From assembly GCF_918797505.1 (NCBI RefSeq), contig NC_092795.1:5613434-5677433 (forward strand): a stretch of 64,000 nucleotides of DNA. Direction: 5' to 3'. The DNA is from Bemisia tabaci. Lineage: Eukaryota; Arthropoda; Insecta; Hemiptera; Aleyrodidae. The stretch's first letter is position 1. The number at the start of each line of letters is the position of its first letter. Positions 1 through 10,401 of the stretch are shown here, one piece after another. Under the pieces are notes generated by a model. That model did not search any database, had not been told where the DNA came from, and saw only the letters and a program-made list of their open reading frames with translations. The position numbers and the translations under genes were made by a program.

Positions 1-684
1 GTAGGATATCCGAAAATAATCATGTATGAAAGAAATTAATAGTTTCACATTTTTCTCTTCCTTCACTCTTTCTTATTTTTATTATTTTTTTTTTTTTACT
101 TTCCAGAATAAGAATAGAAAGATTACCTGTGTACATCTCATTTTACTGAGCATAATTTCAGCGTTCATTAAGAAAATAATTACTTTGGAACTTATGAGCT
201 CAGTATTTTTTGTTATTTTTTGACCACTTTCCATCGCTAATAATTGTTTTTAAACTCTCTACGGCAGTTGAACAACAACACCATTCAAACAACCTCGGGC
301 TGTTTTATATTATACCTACCTTAAAAAAAAAACATGAAAGTTCTCTAAAAGAATTTCATCTTTTTATAGAAAGTGTAAGTTTCTTCTTCAATCCAGAACA
401 CTGCAGATAGGGGCGGAATGAGTCAAGATGTAGATTATCAGGCGGTTAACGTCTAAAATATAATATTTTAATTGACTAGAGAAGAGAAAAATCAGAAAAA
501 GATACGGTAGAATGCACGTTTATTCCAAGAATCGGCTAAACTCTATAAAACAGGACAATGTTGAAATTCCAATTTCAGAGACTGATAAAATTGAACTTGG
601 GGTTTTCCCCGTAAAATCGGGCTTGGCTCTCAAATTACACAGTTCCGCTAGAGCCTTTTTCCGGTTTAAAAGCTCTCCCTCATT
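1..684. other. AT-rich intergenic stretch
   Basis: No ORF here resembles a known protein. The stretch holds long T and A runs and short reading frames of low complexity. Nothing else is seen. Confidence 0.5.
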
Positions 685-808
685 TGGACGTATTTCTATC
701 AAACGGAACTATATGCATTATGACGTGAGCCCTGTTATGCACATATTCTTATGAGTCTCAAAGCTCATGTCTTAATGCACATAGTTCCGTTTGACAGAAA
801 TACGTCCA
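685..808. mobile_element. M1 palindromic MITE
   Basis: This 124-bp element has near-perfect inverted ends: TGGACGTATTTCTATCAAAC on the left and its complement ending TACGTCCA on the right. The middle carries the family hallmark, a 'gagccctg' box about 50 bp from the left end mirrored by a degenerate 'agctcat' on the right. The same family recurs at 5927, 8204, 29084 and, shortened, at 35643. There is no coding capacity, so it is non-autonomous. Confidence 0.8.
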
Positions 809-1439
809 TTTACAGAGATTTTCAAGGGTCATCCGAGGGTAAAGAAGGAAAGAATACAGGAAACCACACGGCAAGTATTTTTGGCTGATGAAGCCATATT
901 CTAAATAATGTAGGCCTCAAGGAGAGAGAAACAGGAGATTCTACACTCCCAAAGGTTCGAGTTTCCCCGATGGTATTTTATAATTCCCTGCCTTGGACCT
1001 CCCTTTTTCATTCTTATTATTTCAATATCGATGGATGAAGTCGAAAAATGCGTACACATTCCAACGTTTGTACATCTCCAATTATTTTCGATATTTTTTC
1101 TATTAAAGAAACAAAACTAACAAAACTTTTTAATTGAAAAAAAAACCATAAATATCGTGAACAGCTGGGAAATTTTTTTAGTAAATTTCAAAATAATTAG
1201 TTGGTCGGTTTTGCTCAAGAAAAGTGAAACAAGATCGTAGACTTTATATTGTGTGACTGCAAAAATGTTGAATTTCTTTATGATTCTGAATTCCTGATCG
1301 GATTTTTTTTTCAATGGTTTGTTAAACAAACGCATTTTGTCTGACAGATGCGTCACAAGCTCACAGCTCCAGATTATGAACATTTATCTGATCTGTTAAT
1401 CTGAATGCATTATTTTCTCAATCTTATTTCGTTATTTTT
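809..1439. other. Intergenic sequence 3' of the receptor pseudogene
   Basis: AT-rich with no recognisable gene. It would hold the 3' untranslated end of the minus-strand receptor. The small reading frames are interrupted and of low complexity. Confidence 0.45.
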
Positions 1440-1445
1440 TTTATT
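1440..1445 (-). terminator. Possible polyadenylation signal of the receptor pseudogene
   Basis: The minus strand reads AATAAA eleven bases after the receptor stop codon (1457-1459). The canonical hexamer and position support a 3' end signal, but AATAAA is common in AT-rich DNA and no transcript evidence is available. Confidence 0.4.
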
Positions 1446-2407
1446 AGTATTCACCATCAATAGACTCTCTGAATGCCTCTTTGGGCTTTTTTCAAAAGAA
1501 AGTGTTTTAATAGCTTCGGATATTTTGAAATGGACGAGTGTTGAAAGTAATCAATCAAGATTTCTCCCAAGAAAGCTAGAAAACTTAAAAACAAGCCAAC
1601 GATGAGACCAATGAATGCCGACTGTACATCATTTAAACTGAACGGCCGGGGCCCTTGTGTATTCTTATTCGAGACTGCTTCTTGCTGCTGTATGCTTGAG
1701 TCATCTACAATTGCCAGAAGCCTTCCGGCATGTCCAGTTTCGAAATATTGAGCTATCAGCTGGTTGAACTTCTCAAAATAGAAAGAATTTTTCAGAAATA
1801 GAAGTATCAACGGATAAGTCGTAAGGTACTCTTCGACCAAATGATACTCCACCCACTGATCTTTAAAAAGATGTTTCATTCGAATATTTTCTTTCGGCTT
1901 GGCTGAGAAAGGCAAACTCAGCAAAAGAGCATCCGCCTCTGCCATTGAGCGTACATTTTTTTCTGACTCCTCCATCCAATCTCCATAAACTTGTGACATT
2001 GCTGCGAATACATCTGAGGTAGATACGACTGAATCAAGGTCAACCCCATGCTGAATCCAGAATATACTACCAATCACGTAATCCCTGTAAAATTTAAAAC
2101 TGTCCGCTAATTTTGCTTTCATCGTCTCAGATTGGTTCAGTTGGTCAAAGAGACTCGAGATCTCCGACTTTTCATAATCATGGACTTGAATGAGATGATC
2201 AGACTCCTCCAAGCTCTTCAAAGAGTCAATCTCCGGATACATAACTCTATTACTCAGCAGTGTTGTCATACCGCTCAAAAAAACTGTAGAGATGATGATT
2301 GTGGAGAAGCTAAAGATTAAAAAGAGGATCCTCCCTGTGAATAGACGGCCAAGATGCAAAGATGGCGGAAAACCGCATACAAAGTAGGCGTAGAGCGTCA
2401 ATAGGGA

Positions 2408-3501
2408 CAGGGACGGACTGGCCGGGGTGGCGATGGGGCGATCGCCCCACTTTCATCGGCCAAAAGGGGCCCCGGAGGAGCCCCTTTTGGCCGATTTGAA
2501 GGGCCGTATTTCGCCGTTTCGAAGAAGCGCCCGAGGGCTTTTTCGGTTCGTCCTCGAGAAAGGGCCCCGAGACTCCTGAGAGGACAGGACACTTTATTGC
2601 CGATTCGGAGAGCGCCCTGAAGGAGCTTTTTTATGCCGTATCTAAGGGCGTTGCATTTTGAGAGCCCTTTTTTCTGATTCGAATAAGTCCAAAGGGGTCC
2701 TTTTTTGTCATTTCGGAAGAGCCCTGAAGGACTCATTTATTGCCGATTCGAAGAAGACTCGATGGAGCCTTTTTTTTGCCGCTTCTAAGGACCTTAAAAG
2801 AGCCTCTTTATCTGATTCGAAGGAGTCCTTTTTTGCCGTTTCCAAGGGACCATTTATTGCCGATTTGAAGAGGCCTTGATGCGGTTTTATGCCGCCTCTA
2901 AGGACCTTCAAGGCACCGGGCTCTTTATCGCCGATTCGACAAAAGGGTCCTTTTTGCCGGGGGCCCTTTGGTACTGATTCAGAGAGGCCTCGAGGGCGCA
3001 TTTCTATGCAATTTTGAACTTTGGAGGCCCCTAGTAGGGAACCTTTCCTACCTTCCTCAAGGGATTTCGTAGGGGCCTTCGGCGATTTTTCCCCCTTTAG
3101 CGAAATCCATAATGGGGGCTGTCCATGTAATACGTAACGCAGTTTTTCCGATTTTTTTACCCCCATCCCCCCTCCGTAACGCATCGTAACGCAAGCTCGA
3201 ACCATCCCCCCCCCTCAAAAAAATAAATAAATACGTAACACAAGCCTCGCCCCTCCCCCCTATTTTGGTCAGTTTTTTAAATTAACAAGGGAAAAAAAGG
3301 TCTTACGGCAAAAAAGAGTTACGTAACGTTGGGCTTCTGGTCTCTTTTTGGATAATGTTTCAAAAATAATATTAAAGAATAGGGTCTAAAATAGCGTAAA
3401 ATTCATTCTAAAAGGGCCTAATTTTCAAAATTTTCCGGGGGAGGGCCCCCGGACCCCCTAGGGGCCCGCCCCATACTTAATTTAGGGCCAGTCCGCCCCT
3501 G
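2408..3501. mobile_element. Non-autonomous hAT-type transposon inside the IR gene
   Basis: The element is 1094 bp with imperfect inverted ends (CAGGGACGGACTGGCC left, complement of CAGGGGCGGACTGGCC right). It is flanked by a perfect 8-bp direct repeat AATAGGGA at 2400-2407 and 3502-3509. CAGGG-type ends with an 8-bp target duplication are the signature of the hAT superfamily. No transposase is encoded. The interior is more GC-rich than its surroundings and consists of degenerate tandem repeats followed by a segment with repeated 'tacgtaac' boxes (about 3130-3320). Confidence 0.93.
2540..2960. repeat. Degenerate tandem repeats within the hAT-type element
   Basis: Motifs such as 'gccgattcga', 'ccctgaagga', 'ccttttttgccg' and 'tctaagga' recur in loosely ordered modules of roughly 50 to 100 bp. 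Subterminal repetition of this kind is common in non-autonomous hAT elements. The open frames across it are by-products of the repeat. Confidence 0.65.
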
Positions 3502-4893
3502 AATAGGGATGATGTATCTCTATAATAGTCAATCTCCGCATCCGTGTAGAGTCGATGGAAAACTTCGTGCTGTGAACGTTGGAAAATATATTGGGTGCAA
3601 CAAGATATGACGATCGTAACGGAGATGAAACCCCAAACAACCGGTGAAAAACTCTTGAAGATCACGAGACCTTGTGACATGAAGCCGCTGTGTGGAGTGA
3701 GTATACACAGAATGCTTGTATCGAACCCGACCGAAAAATCAAGTCCAGAAAACTCAGATCCTTCTAAAATTATTCCACTTTGGAAGGTAACCATATCGAA
3801 GCCATATTTTAGGGCCTCATCAATAATCTCCAAATGATCCGGAGACCTATCTCCATTTCCGACGGTGCCATTTACGGAATCTACGAGTTGGTTGAAAACA
3901 GCCGCATGAAAGAAGTACCATAGACTCCAAGATGGGCTGGTTGAGACCTTTAGGAACTTATTTTTGGAGAAGTCTGCGGTTGTTCTGATGACCTTTTTAT
4001 GTATGTTACTCCACGAAAAGTCGAAAAAAGCGTCATCATCCACGTCCCCGACCTGGAGAGAAACTAGCTTTTCCATAAACGGGTCGTATCTCTCGCAGCC
4101 GCGAGGGTGACAAATAACGGTTTTTTGGCCTTTGAAGAAGCGCCAAAAAAATTTAAAACAAATTATTAGGGTCCCAGTTACACCCGTCTCAGAGCTCTCA
4201 GGCGTCACATTGGAGGAAGCTTTTCGCGTTAACTTTCTGGTACTGTGACCAACATTTTTTAACAGGAAAATCAGATAGTTTTTGAAATTCCAAATTTTGT
4301 TTAAGAACAAACCGCGGGTTGCATTGAAAACTTGATCGCTCAAAACTGAGCCATCGTTCAGTTCGTGAGGATGTTATGCTTACCTCCTTACTGCACTCAG
4401 TTCTTTCAGCTGCTGTTAACCAGAGGAAGCGTCCATCAACTTTTACACAGCAACGCGGTAAAACTCGTTTCAGGTGTTCATGCCCTTTTATCTTGCTCTC
4501 AGGAGTTTCCATCAATTTCGTTTCCAATTCAAACGGCCTCTCTCGTGAAATAGTGTAGAAAATCAAGTCAAATAGCTCACCAATGCCATCAAGAGTGAAT
4601 ATAATATTTTTACTTTGATCATGGATCACTGAGCTGGTGATTGTGCTGTGATGAGATATTGAAATGGTCTGTATCGAGTTCTCGTGTTAGGCCTTAATGA
4701 AATTCGTAAAACGAGGGTACGGATCGATTTCTATCACATAAAATAATTTCACCTCGGTAATGTTTCGACTTACGTGAAATGCTAGTGATGAAAATAAATC
4801 CCATTCGTACTTTATAGGTTCTTGGAGACCAGAATAATTACCGGCAATAACCTCAGCAATGAACAGGGAAATCAAGAAAAAAAGCTTTTGCAT

Positions 4894-5926
4894 AGTTCAC
4901 GAAAAAACAAAATCAATTTTGCCCTTCAAAAGAGACAAATAAAACACATTGAATCCTTTTATACACTCCACATTGTTATTAAAAAAACATTTAGTTCAAT
5001 GAAGATGATTCAATGTCTGATTTTAATTTTAAACCTTTTAAATTGATTATTGTTTTTTATTTATTCTGTAATTATTACAAAGTCATAACACAAATGGATC
5101 AGTGGATTCTAAACATTTACTATCACTGTAAAAACCGTTCACCTCCGAAAATGATAAGTAACAATTTAAATGAGATAGTCAACTCTAAACATTCTACACC
5201 CTAGCGCGAGTGTGCACAATTGTGTTTCTTTTGAATACGATAGAATCTGTGATTGTCAAAACTGAGACATTCCCTTATTTTTTAGAATGTTTTCATCGAG
5301 GAAAATCCGTAAACACATCAAGGCCGTGGCAAAGTATCTTTCACGCAAATGATACTGCATGACCTTTGTTGCTCTGCACATTCTGGAAAATACTTGAATG
5401 TGCTTCCCGTTTTTTCGAGTGTCGTGTACTTGATTTTTTTCCACTGTTTTATGCTCTGTAAAAAATTGCGCAGGTCTCGCAGGAGTGGAAAATACCTTCG
5501 TATTTACGTCGTAAACCTTCAAGTAGGTCGATTGATTTTGACCTGCTGGAAATAACCAGGGTCAACCACCTACACGTGCCATTAGTATTTCTGTGTACTT
5601 AGGTAATAAAGTGAACAAAACATAGCCCAAAAATTCAAAAACAATATAAAAAATAAAAAAAAGGTAAACAAGCCTAAAAACATCAAAACACTAAAGAAGT
5701 AGAACGTTTACAACTCATTTGTAAAACGTCGCTTACGACGCTTTACACCTACTCATGTTTTATGCAGCTGAAAATAAACCTCTACCGTCTCAAAACTTTC
5801 TGTCTTTTAAGTGTTTTGATTTTTTAGCCTTGTATCCTTTTCCCTTTTTTTCGCCTCTACTTGTGCATGGTGTTATGGTGTTAATGGGTGCAATGGGTGA
5901 AAGAACCAGTAAGTGTAGTTCCTAAT
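4894..5926. other. Intergenic sequence upstream of the receptor pseudogene
   Basis: AT-rich, with no recognisable coding exon, RNA gene or repeat family member. A promoter for the receptor would lie at the left end, but no convincing TATA box or initiator can be singled out. Confidence 0.45.
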
Positions 5927-6050
5927 TGGACGTATTTCCACTAAACGGAACTATGTGCATTAAGACATGAGCCCTGAGACTAGTAAGCATATGTGCATAA
6001 CAGGGCTCACGTCATAATGCACATAGTTCCGTTTGATAGAAATACGTCCA
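5927..6050. mobile_element. M1 palindromic MITE
   Basis: A 124-bp copy with TGGACGTATTTCC at the left and AATACGTCCA at the right. The 'gagccctg' box on the left arm is mirrored by 'cagggctc' on the right arm. It has the same length as the copy at 685-808. Confidence 0.82.
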
Positions 6051-6210
6051 ATTGCAACATGTAGTCCGGTGATGCGGCCGTGTACAAGGGAAAGGGACCT
6101 CAGGGGCCGAAGGTGCCGTCAACAAGTCAAAACCCTTGTGGAGAGGAGGGGTCGTGGGATGCCTGCCGATGGGAGGGGTCGAAATCATGATGTGACTCTG
6201 GTGATGAAAT

Positions 6211-6280
<70 letters not shown>
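6211..6280. repeat. (TGA)n / (ATG)n trinucleotide microsatellite
   Basis: About 23 uninterrupted trinucleotide units. A methionine-run reading frame across it is an artefact of the repeat. Confidence 0.97.
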
Positions 6281-6281
<1 letters not shown>

Positions 6282-7080
6282 ATGAACGTCGCGGGCGCCT
6301 AATTAGTTGGAATCTAATTGGTTCTTTTCTTTCATGTTTTAAAACTCTTTCAAATTAGTTTTGAACTTTCTCTTATAATAATATTTTGAAAACTGCCTTT
6401 TAAATTATTTTGGGATTTCTGTTATGCTATAAGGATATCTGTTTTACCGTTAGAGGACTTTCTGTCAGGAGCACGTGTGTGATCTGAAATTAAGATTTAA
6501 ATATAAACGGAACGGGGAAATGTAAATCTACATCACTCATTAACGTGGTGGACATTAAAAAAATGATAAAATTGACGATGAAATTATCATCAAAACGTAG
6601 TAAAATCAATCATTTCAAATTTAATTTCCTGCTGCCTTGACCCAATTTTCTTAAATAACGTTCTGATCAAACCCACATTAATTTTCGCGATTTCAGATCC
6701 TTCCATGTTTCAAAATCAGTGATTGGCTCTTGATTCTTTTCCCCTGCAATTGAAATCTACACAGCACGATATTAAACGAGAAATTTCTTCATTTCGCACC
6801 TGTTGGCAAATGTTTGCTCCGGCCCGAAAAACTGGGCTCGAACAATCTAGAGGCTGAGTAACAGCGTGCAAAATGCACAGCAAGAGGACAATTTCAATAG
6901 AGGGAATAAGTGATATGTTGCCACAGCTTGCTCAAAAATCAGGCAATTTCAACAAGAGCTGTACGAGAAGGGGAAAAAATCCTGCCCAAAAAAGTTTTGG
7001 ATTGGGTAACACCTGGAAATAGGGCGATGGGGAAGTTCCATGTTCCATGAAGGAATGGCGTGGCGGCGACATGCGCACTG
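6281..7080. other. Intergenic stretch without recognised features
   Basis: No gene-like frame or family repeat is seen. The right end (about 7015-7080) borders a GC-rich palindrome. Confidence 0.4.
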
Positions 7081-7154
7081 GCGCCTACAAACCTAACAGG
7101 GATACTTCACGCATTGCGCCATGCGTGAAGTATCCCCGTTAGGTTTGTAGGCGC
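7081..7154. repeat. M10 74-bp perfect-type palindrome
   Basis: The arms read GCGCCTACAAACCTAAC and the complement GTTAGGTTTGTAGGCGC around a 'gcattgcgccatgc' centre. Each arm is about 34 bp and the stem would be very stable. The same unit occurs at 32149, 48056 and 63570, each time next to a 'cgccgcgccgcg' GC block. Confidence 0.85.
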
Positions 7155-7291
7155 CCGCCGCGCCGCGCGGCAGGGCGTTGACTAAGAGATGTTACGTTGT
7201 CCGGCGCGGCGCCCCATAACCTTTGGGACAATGGGCACATTTGGCGTTAGGGTGTCGAAGTTCGTTGTAGGAGCAACTTTTGTACGAATAA

Positions 7292-7430
7292 ATGGACAGA
7301 ATTGTGGATTAAGGAACTACAAATTTTGGCTCATACATGAAAACAGTTATACCTATATAGGGATACCATAACTGGTACATTTGTTGTACATAATGAGCCA
7401 GAAATTTTATTCCGAATTGCAACATGTAGT
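7292..7430. mobile_element. M8 short inverted-repeat element
   Basis: The left arm has 'atggacagaattg', 'aactacaaattttggctcat' and the right arm 'atgagccagaaat', 'gcaacatgtagtc'. Related copies lie at 7655 (half), 33233 and 34428. It is non-coding. Confidence 0.6.
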
Positions 7431-7455
7431 CGGCGTATTTTATACGACATCACTT

Positions 7456-7618
7456 CACGTTTTGAAATATCGTGATCGATTATGATAACTCCTGATGTGA
7501 AGCTATGGTAAAGAATCGACTCTTAAGGTGTTCGTTGCGAACACCCTATTCATCGATCCTTTTCCATAGGTTTAAATGACAGATCAATCGATATATCGCA
7601 ATTTACGCCACGCCACTG
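7456..7618. mobile_element. M5 hAT-type MITE, left end decayed
   Basis: The right end is canonical (CACGCCACTG, ending 7618) with 'cgatatatcgcaatt' inside it, and the centre has the family's 'aaggtgttcg..cgaacacc' hairpin. The left end is divergent and no target duplication can be matched, so this copy is degraded. Confidence 0.6.
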
Positions 7619-7654
7619 ACGAGCACGGGCGCACCCTTCTCTTCCTAAATTACT

Positions 7655-7775
7655 TGGACTACATTTTGCGATTGGAAATTACAAGTTCTGGCTCATCCTT
7701 AAAAGAATTATATGCATAGGGGAATTAATGATACATACGTTGTTTTTAAACTATGAGACAGAAGATGGAGAATTT
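7655..7775. mobile_element. M8 element, partial
   Basis: Begins 'ggactacattttgcgattgg' and carries 'aagttctggctcat' and 'acatacgttgtttttaaac', in the same order as the fuller copy at 33233-33386. The right arm is missing. Confidence 0.5.
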
Positions 7776-7789
7776 GCGGGTGTCGAAAA

Positions 7790-8030
7790 TTTTTTGAATA
7801 TAGTGTTTAAGTGAAAACTGCCGAGTTTACAAGATTACAAGGATTCCCTTGGTTCATTAATCGAACAATTACTGGAGGAGATATGATAAAATGATCTAAT
7901 CTGATAAAACACATGTTTAAATGGGAATGCCACCAATGACGTCACAAGGCGGTGCATTTTCTTACTTATAAATTTAATTTTAGTCTGTTTCCCGTATCAG
8001 AGAAAAAGATTATAAAAAAATAAAATACCG
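7790..8030 (-). repeat. R12 dispersed repeat
   Basis: The minus-strand sequence matches the repeat at 15595, 24037 and 34080, sharing a 'tgacgtca' site near 'gccaccaatg' and the 'tttcccgtatcag' edge. It is not palindromic, so it may be part of a larger transposon or a SINE-like unit. Confidence 0.5.
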
Positions 8031-8173
8031 TGAAATCAGCCCTTAAATCACTCTCAGATGAAGCAATAAAATATTTGTGCGCAAAGTCTCAATTGAAAAA
8101 TATAAGTTCCTGTGAAAATGGATCCATAGCGTAAAAGGTTTCGGGCAGTGGCGATTGCACCCCTGAAATTGAA

Positions 8174-8548
8174 GCGCTGGGTGTAGAGAGGACATTTCTT
8201 AATTGGACGTATTTATGCCAAACGGAACTATGTACATTAAGGCATGAGCCCTGAGACCCGTTAGAATGTATGCATGAACAGGGCTCACGTCATAATGCAC
8301 ACAGTTCCGTTTGGCCGAAATACGTCCGATTGCAGTATCTCAATATCTCCGCTAATGTTTCATCCATTATAATTGAAGCAAATGTATATAATTTGATTTT
8401 ACTTTTACTGAGTGTTCTTCATGATTTTACAGTGCTGAGTACGTAAAATTTCAGAAAATTTGCCCGATAGTTTTCTCTCTGAAATAAAAATTGACACTGG
8501 ACATTCCTAAACACCGGGACTAAAAAATGCCGTTTCTGCACCCAACGC
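8174..8548. mobile_element. M4 element interrupted by M1
   Basis: Left end GCGCTGGGTGTAG, right end 'ctgcacccaacgc'. The copy carries a nested M1 element (8204-8328) in its left end. Fuller or partial relatives lie at 8577, 10402 (inverted) and 38674. Confidence 0.65.
8204..8328. mobile_element. M1 palindromic MITE nested in M4
   Basis: A 125-bp copy, TGGACGTATTTATGCC to 'gaaatacgtccg', containing the mirrored 'gagccctg' and 'cagggctc' boxes. It splits the M4 left end between 'ggacatttctt' and 'gcagtatct', so M1 inserted after M4. Confidence 0.78.
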
Positions 8549-8576
8549 TTTTATTTGACGATTTAAAATTTCGTAA

Positions 8577-8790
8577 AAATGTCAAAATCTCTGCTAACTT
8601 TTCATCCATTATAATTGAAGCAAATTTATATGATTTGATGTTACTTTTACTCGGTATTCTTCATGATTTTAAAGTGCTGAAAACGTAAAATTTCAGAAAA
8701 CTCGCCCAAAAATTTCCTCTCTGAAATAAAAATTAGCACTGGAGATTCCGAAACACCGCAATTAAGAAATGCCGTTTCTGCACCCAACGC
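8577..8790. mobile_element. M4 element, second tandem copy lacking its left end
   Basis: Repeats the preceding unit with a period of about 241 bp ('catccattataattgaagca', 'agtgctga', 'ctctctgaaataaaaatt', 'gtttctgcacccaacgc'). The two copies differ at many positions, so the local duplication is old. Confidence 0.6.
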
Positions 8791-9115
8791 CCTAATTTGA
8801 CGATTTCAAATTTCGCGAAATTCCGCGAGGGCGATTTGAAGGAGTTTTGCGCCCGGTTCGGCGCCGCGGCGCCAAGTTTCAAAGCCCTCGTTCCGCATTC
8901 ACAGAGCGGAAGCACCGATAAATTCAATCGCATCCCTGGAGAGCAGGAGAGGGTCTCGCATCCCCGTTCGCGCGGGATTCTATTGACCCTTCGCGGTTAC
9001 CCGGGTTTCTCAACGAGTCTCCTCAATGCATTCGTCGGATACAGCTTTTTATCGGTAATGATCGTGGTTGCGTGCGGCCCCACTCCAAACCGCGTCTTCA
9101 CCGTGCGAGTCTTTT
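8791..9115. other. Moderately GC-rich unassigned stretch
   Basis: Contains 'cggcgccgcggcgcc' (about 8860) and is richer in CpG than its neighbours. An open plus-strand frame covers 8797-9141 but resembles no family known to me. Confidence 0.35.
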
Positions 9116-10070
9116 CAAAACCTACCTTACCGTCCTCATAAAGAACGCCATATCGACGGTGAAACTACCAAACCACGTATCTCGTTTGCGGTGTTTAAAA
9201 ATCTACGCTCGCATTTTATTTTTTCGAAGTCGACCAAATCAATATCATTCCTTGAAATTTTCACGGAATTTTCTCCGCACAAAGAGGAAAAATCACAGAA
9301 ATTTTCAAGACTGGACGTTAAGTAGTTTTTCATTTAAAAAATAAAGTATGACAGGAAGTCTGCGACGTCGCAAACCGAGATACGTGGTTTGGTAGTTTCA
9401 CCGTCGATATGAGCCTTCAAACGTTGCCAAATTGAGGCGTTACACTGTGAATTGAGTCAATCAGAGAGGTTGTACATGAAATTTTTGACTAGAACTTCAA
9501 AACCTACCTTACCGTCCTCATAAAGAACGCCATATGAGCCGCCAAACGTTGCCAAATTGAGGCGTTACACAGTGGATTGAGTCAATCAGAGAGGTTGTAC
9601 ATGAAATTTTTGACTAGAAGTGCAAAGGACCCTTCAACAAAACGGCCAAATCGGCCTAAACACGGAATCCTGCGATTTTCTCAGGGATGAAAGAGAGTCT
9701 TCCCAGACACTCAAAACTGGTCATGTTTTTTGCCTAACCCCCATGGGAAAGGGGGGTCAAAGTCAAAAACTTTAAAGTAACATCACTTCTCATAAAGAAC
9801 GCCATATGAGCCGCCAAACGTTGCCAAATTGAGGCGTTACACAGTGAATTGAGTCAATCAGAGAGGTTGTACTTGAAATTTTTGACTAGAAGTGCAAATG
9901 ACCCTTCAACAAAACGGCCAGATCGGCCTAAACACGGAATCCTGCGATTTTCTCGGGGATGAAAGAGAGTCTTCCCAGACACTCAAAACTGGTCATGTTT
10001 TTTCGCCTAACCCCCATGGAAAAGGGGGGGGGGGAGGTCAAAGTCAAAAACCTTAAAGCAGCATCACTTC
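9116..10070. repeat. Three-unit tandem repeat, period 272 bp between the last two units
   Basis: The phrase 'ctcataaagaacgcca' starts units at 9135, 9517 and 9789. Each is followed by 'gttgccaaattgaggcgtta' and a shared body with 'agagaggttgtac' and 'tttttgactagaa'. The first unit is short and is interrupted by an M7 element. Units two and three also share 'aaaacggcc', 'cctgcgattttctc' and 'cctaacccccatgg'. Confidence 0.85.
9153..9407. mobile_element. M7 MITE with TA target duplication
   Basis: A 255-bp element with long inverted ends (TCGACGGTGAAACTACCAAA and its complement), flanked by TA at 9151-9152 and 9408-9409. The sister tandem units at about 9530 and 9802 preserve the empty site 'gaacgccatatgagcc', which proves the borders and the 2-bp TA duplication. 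This is typical of Tc1/mariner or similar TA-targeting elements. There is no transposase. Confidence 0.9.
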
Positions 10071-10228
10071 TCAACGGTTTTGTTATAGAAAGATGATCTT
10101 GGTGTCCAAATTTCCATAAAAAATGAGCGCTTAAAATATGACCAGTTTTGAGTGTCTGGGAAGACTCTCTTTCATCCCTGGAAAAATCGCAGGATTCTGT
10201 GTTTAGGCCGTTTTGTTGTGGAGTCCTT
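9902..10228. repeat. Inverted repeat, arms about 90 bp
   Basis: Left arm 9902-9998 (with 'aaaacggccagatcggcc', 'ggatgaaagagagtcttccc') is mirrored at 10139-10228 ('gggaagactctctttcatcc', 'ggccgttttgttg'). The two arms enclose a poly-G tract and an unassigned loop. Confidence 0.8.
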
Positions 10229-10258
10229 TTGATGTTTCATTCGTCACACTTTATTATG

Positions 10259-10397
10259 AGGGGTGCATCTACAGGAAAATTTCACGGGGCAACCAATGGA
10301 GCCACTTTCAGAACCTCAAAGTTTTGTATAAACGGCGTTATAAGCTTTTAAAGTTTCCAAATATTGTCTGACCTCCCACATTGACTTGATCTACTGA
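10259..10397 (-). repeat. M11 fragment in reverse orientation
   Basis: The minus-strand sequence matches the left part of the M11 element at 16115 (shared: matching blocks around 'aactttaaa', 'cttataac' and 'acaaaactt', and 'ggctccattggtt' in the antisense sense). It is diverged and lacks the M11 left end. Confidence 0.5.
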
Positions 10398-10401
10398 GCG
10401 T

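Larger units (their letters stand above)
1457..4893 (-). pseudogene. Divergent ionotropic receptor (IR) pseudogene, hAT-interrupted
   Basis: Ionotropic receptors are ligand-gated cation channels of insect chemosensory neurons, related to ionotropic glutamate receptors. Seen on the minus strand: ATG at 4891-4893 with a signal peptide (MQKLFFLISLFIAEVIAG); an amino-terminal domain with the motifs WRFFKGQKTVICH and YDPF near 4110 and DFSWSNIHKK near 4000; M1 (VVWGFISVTIVISCC) near 3600; then M2 (ILFLIFSFSTIIIS), the S2 half (FLSGMTTLLSN, SLKSLEESDHLI) and M3 (SAFIGLIVGLFLSFLAF) between 2401 and 1560, ending at stop 1457-1459. Three lesions are visible: a TAA in frame at 4687-4689, a one-base frame change between about 4300 and 4374, and a hAT-type insertion at 2408-3501. 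Removing the insertion and one target copy rejoins M1 to the pore loop in frame. The coding part, about 2.3 kb without the insert, suits a single-exon divergent IR. Glutamate-binding residues of classical receptors are not evident, as is usual for divergent IRs. A short intron instead of the frame change cannot be excluded. The family call is strong; the ligand is unknown. Confidence 0.85.

Noticed and set aside
2398..3205. Minus-strand frames of 112 and 165 codons
   Set aside because: They lie inside the hAT-type element and follow its internal tandem repeats. No domain and no transposase motif.
4370..4380. GTAAGC on the minus strand as a donor of a short receptor intron
   Set aside because: No acceptor at a suitable distance restores the reading frame seen downstream, so a one-base frame change was preferred. 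Not fully excluded.
4766..4772. GTAAGT within the receptor's first segment as an intron donor that would skip the stop at 4687
   Set aside because: The sequence after it still reads as receptor protein in the same frame up to and beyond the stop, so a nonsense change is simpler.
6033..6302. Plus-strand frame ending in a methionine run
   Set aside because: It is produced by the (ATG)n microsatellite and begins inside the M1 end.
9116..10070. Regular repeats considered as a CRISPR-like array or satellite
   Set aside because: Units are long (272 bp), few and without distinct spacers. An ordinary local tandem duplication in a eukaryotic region.
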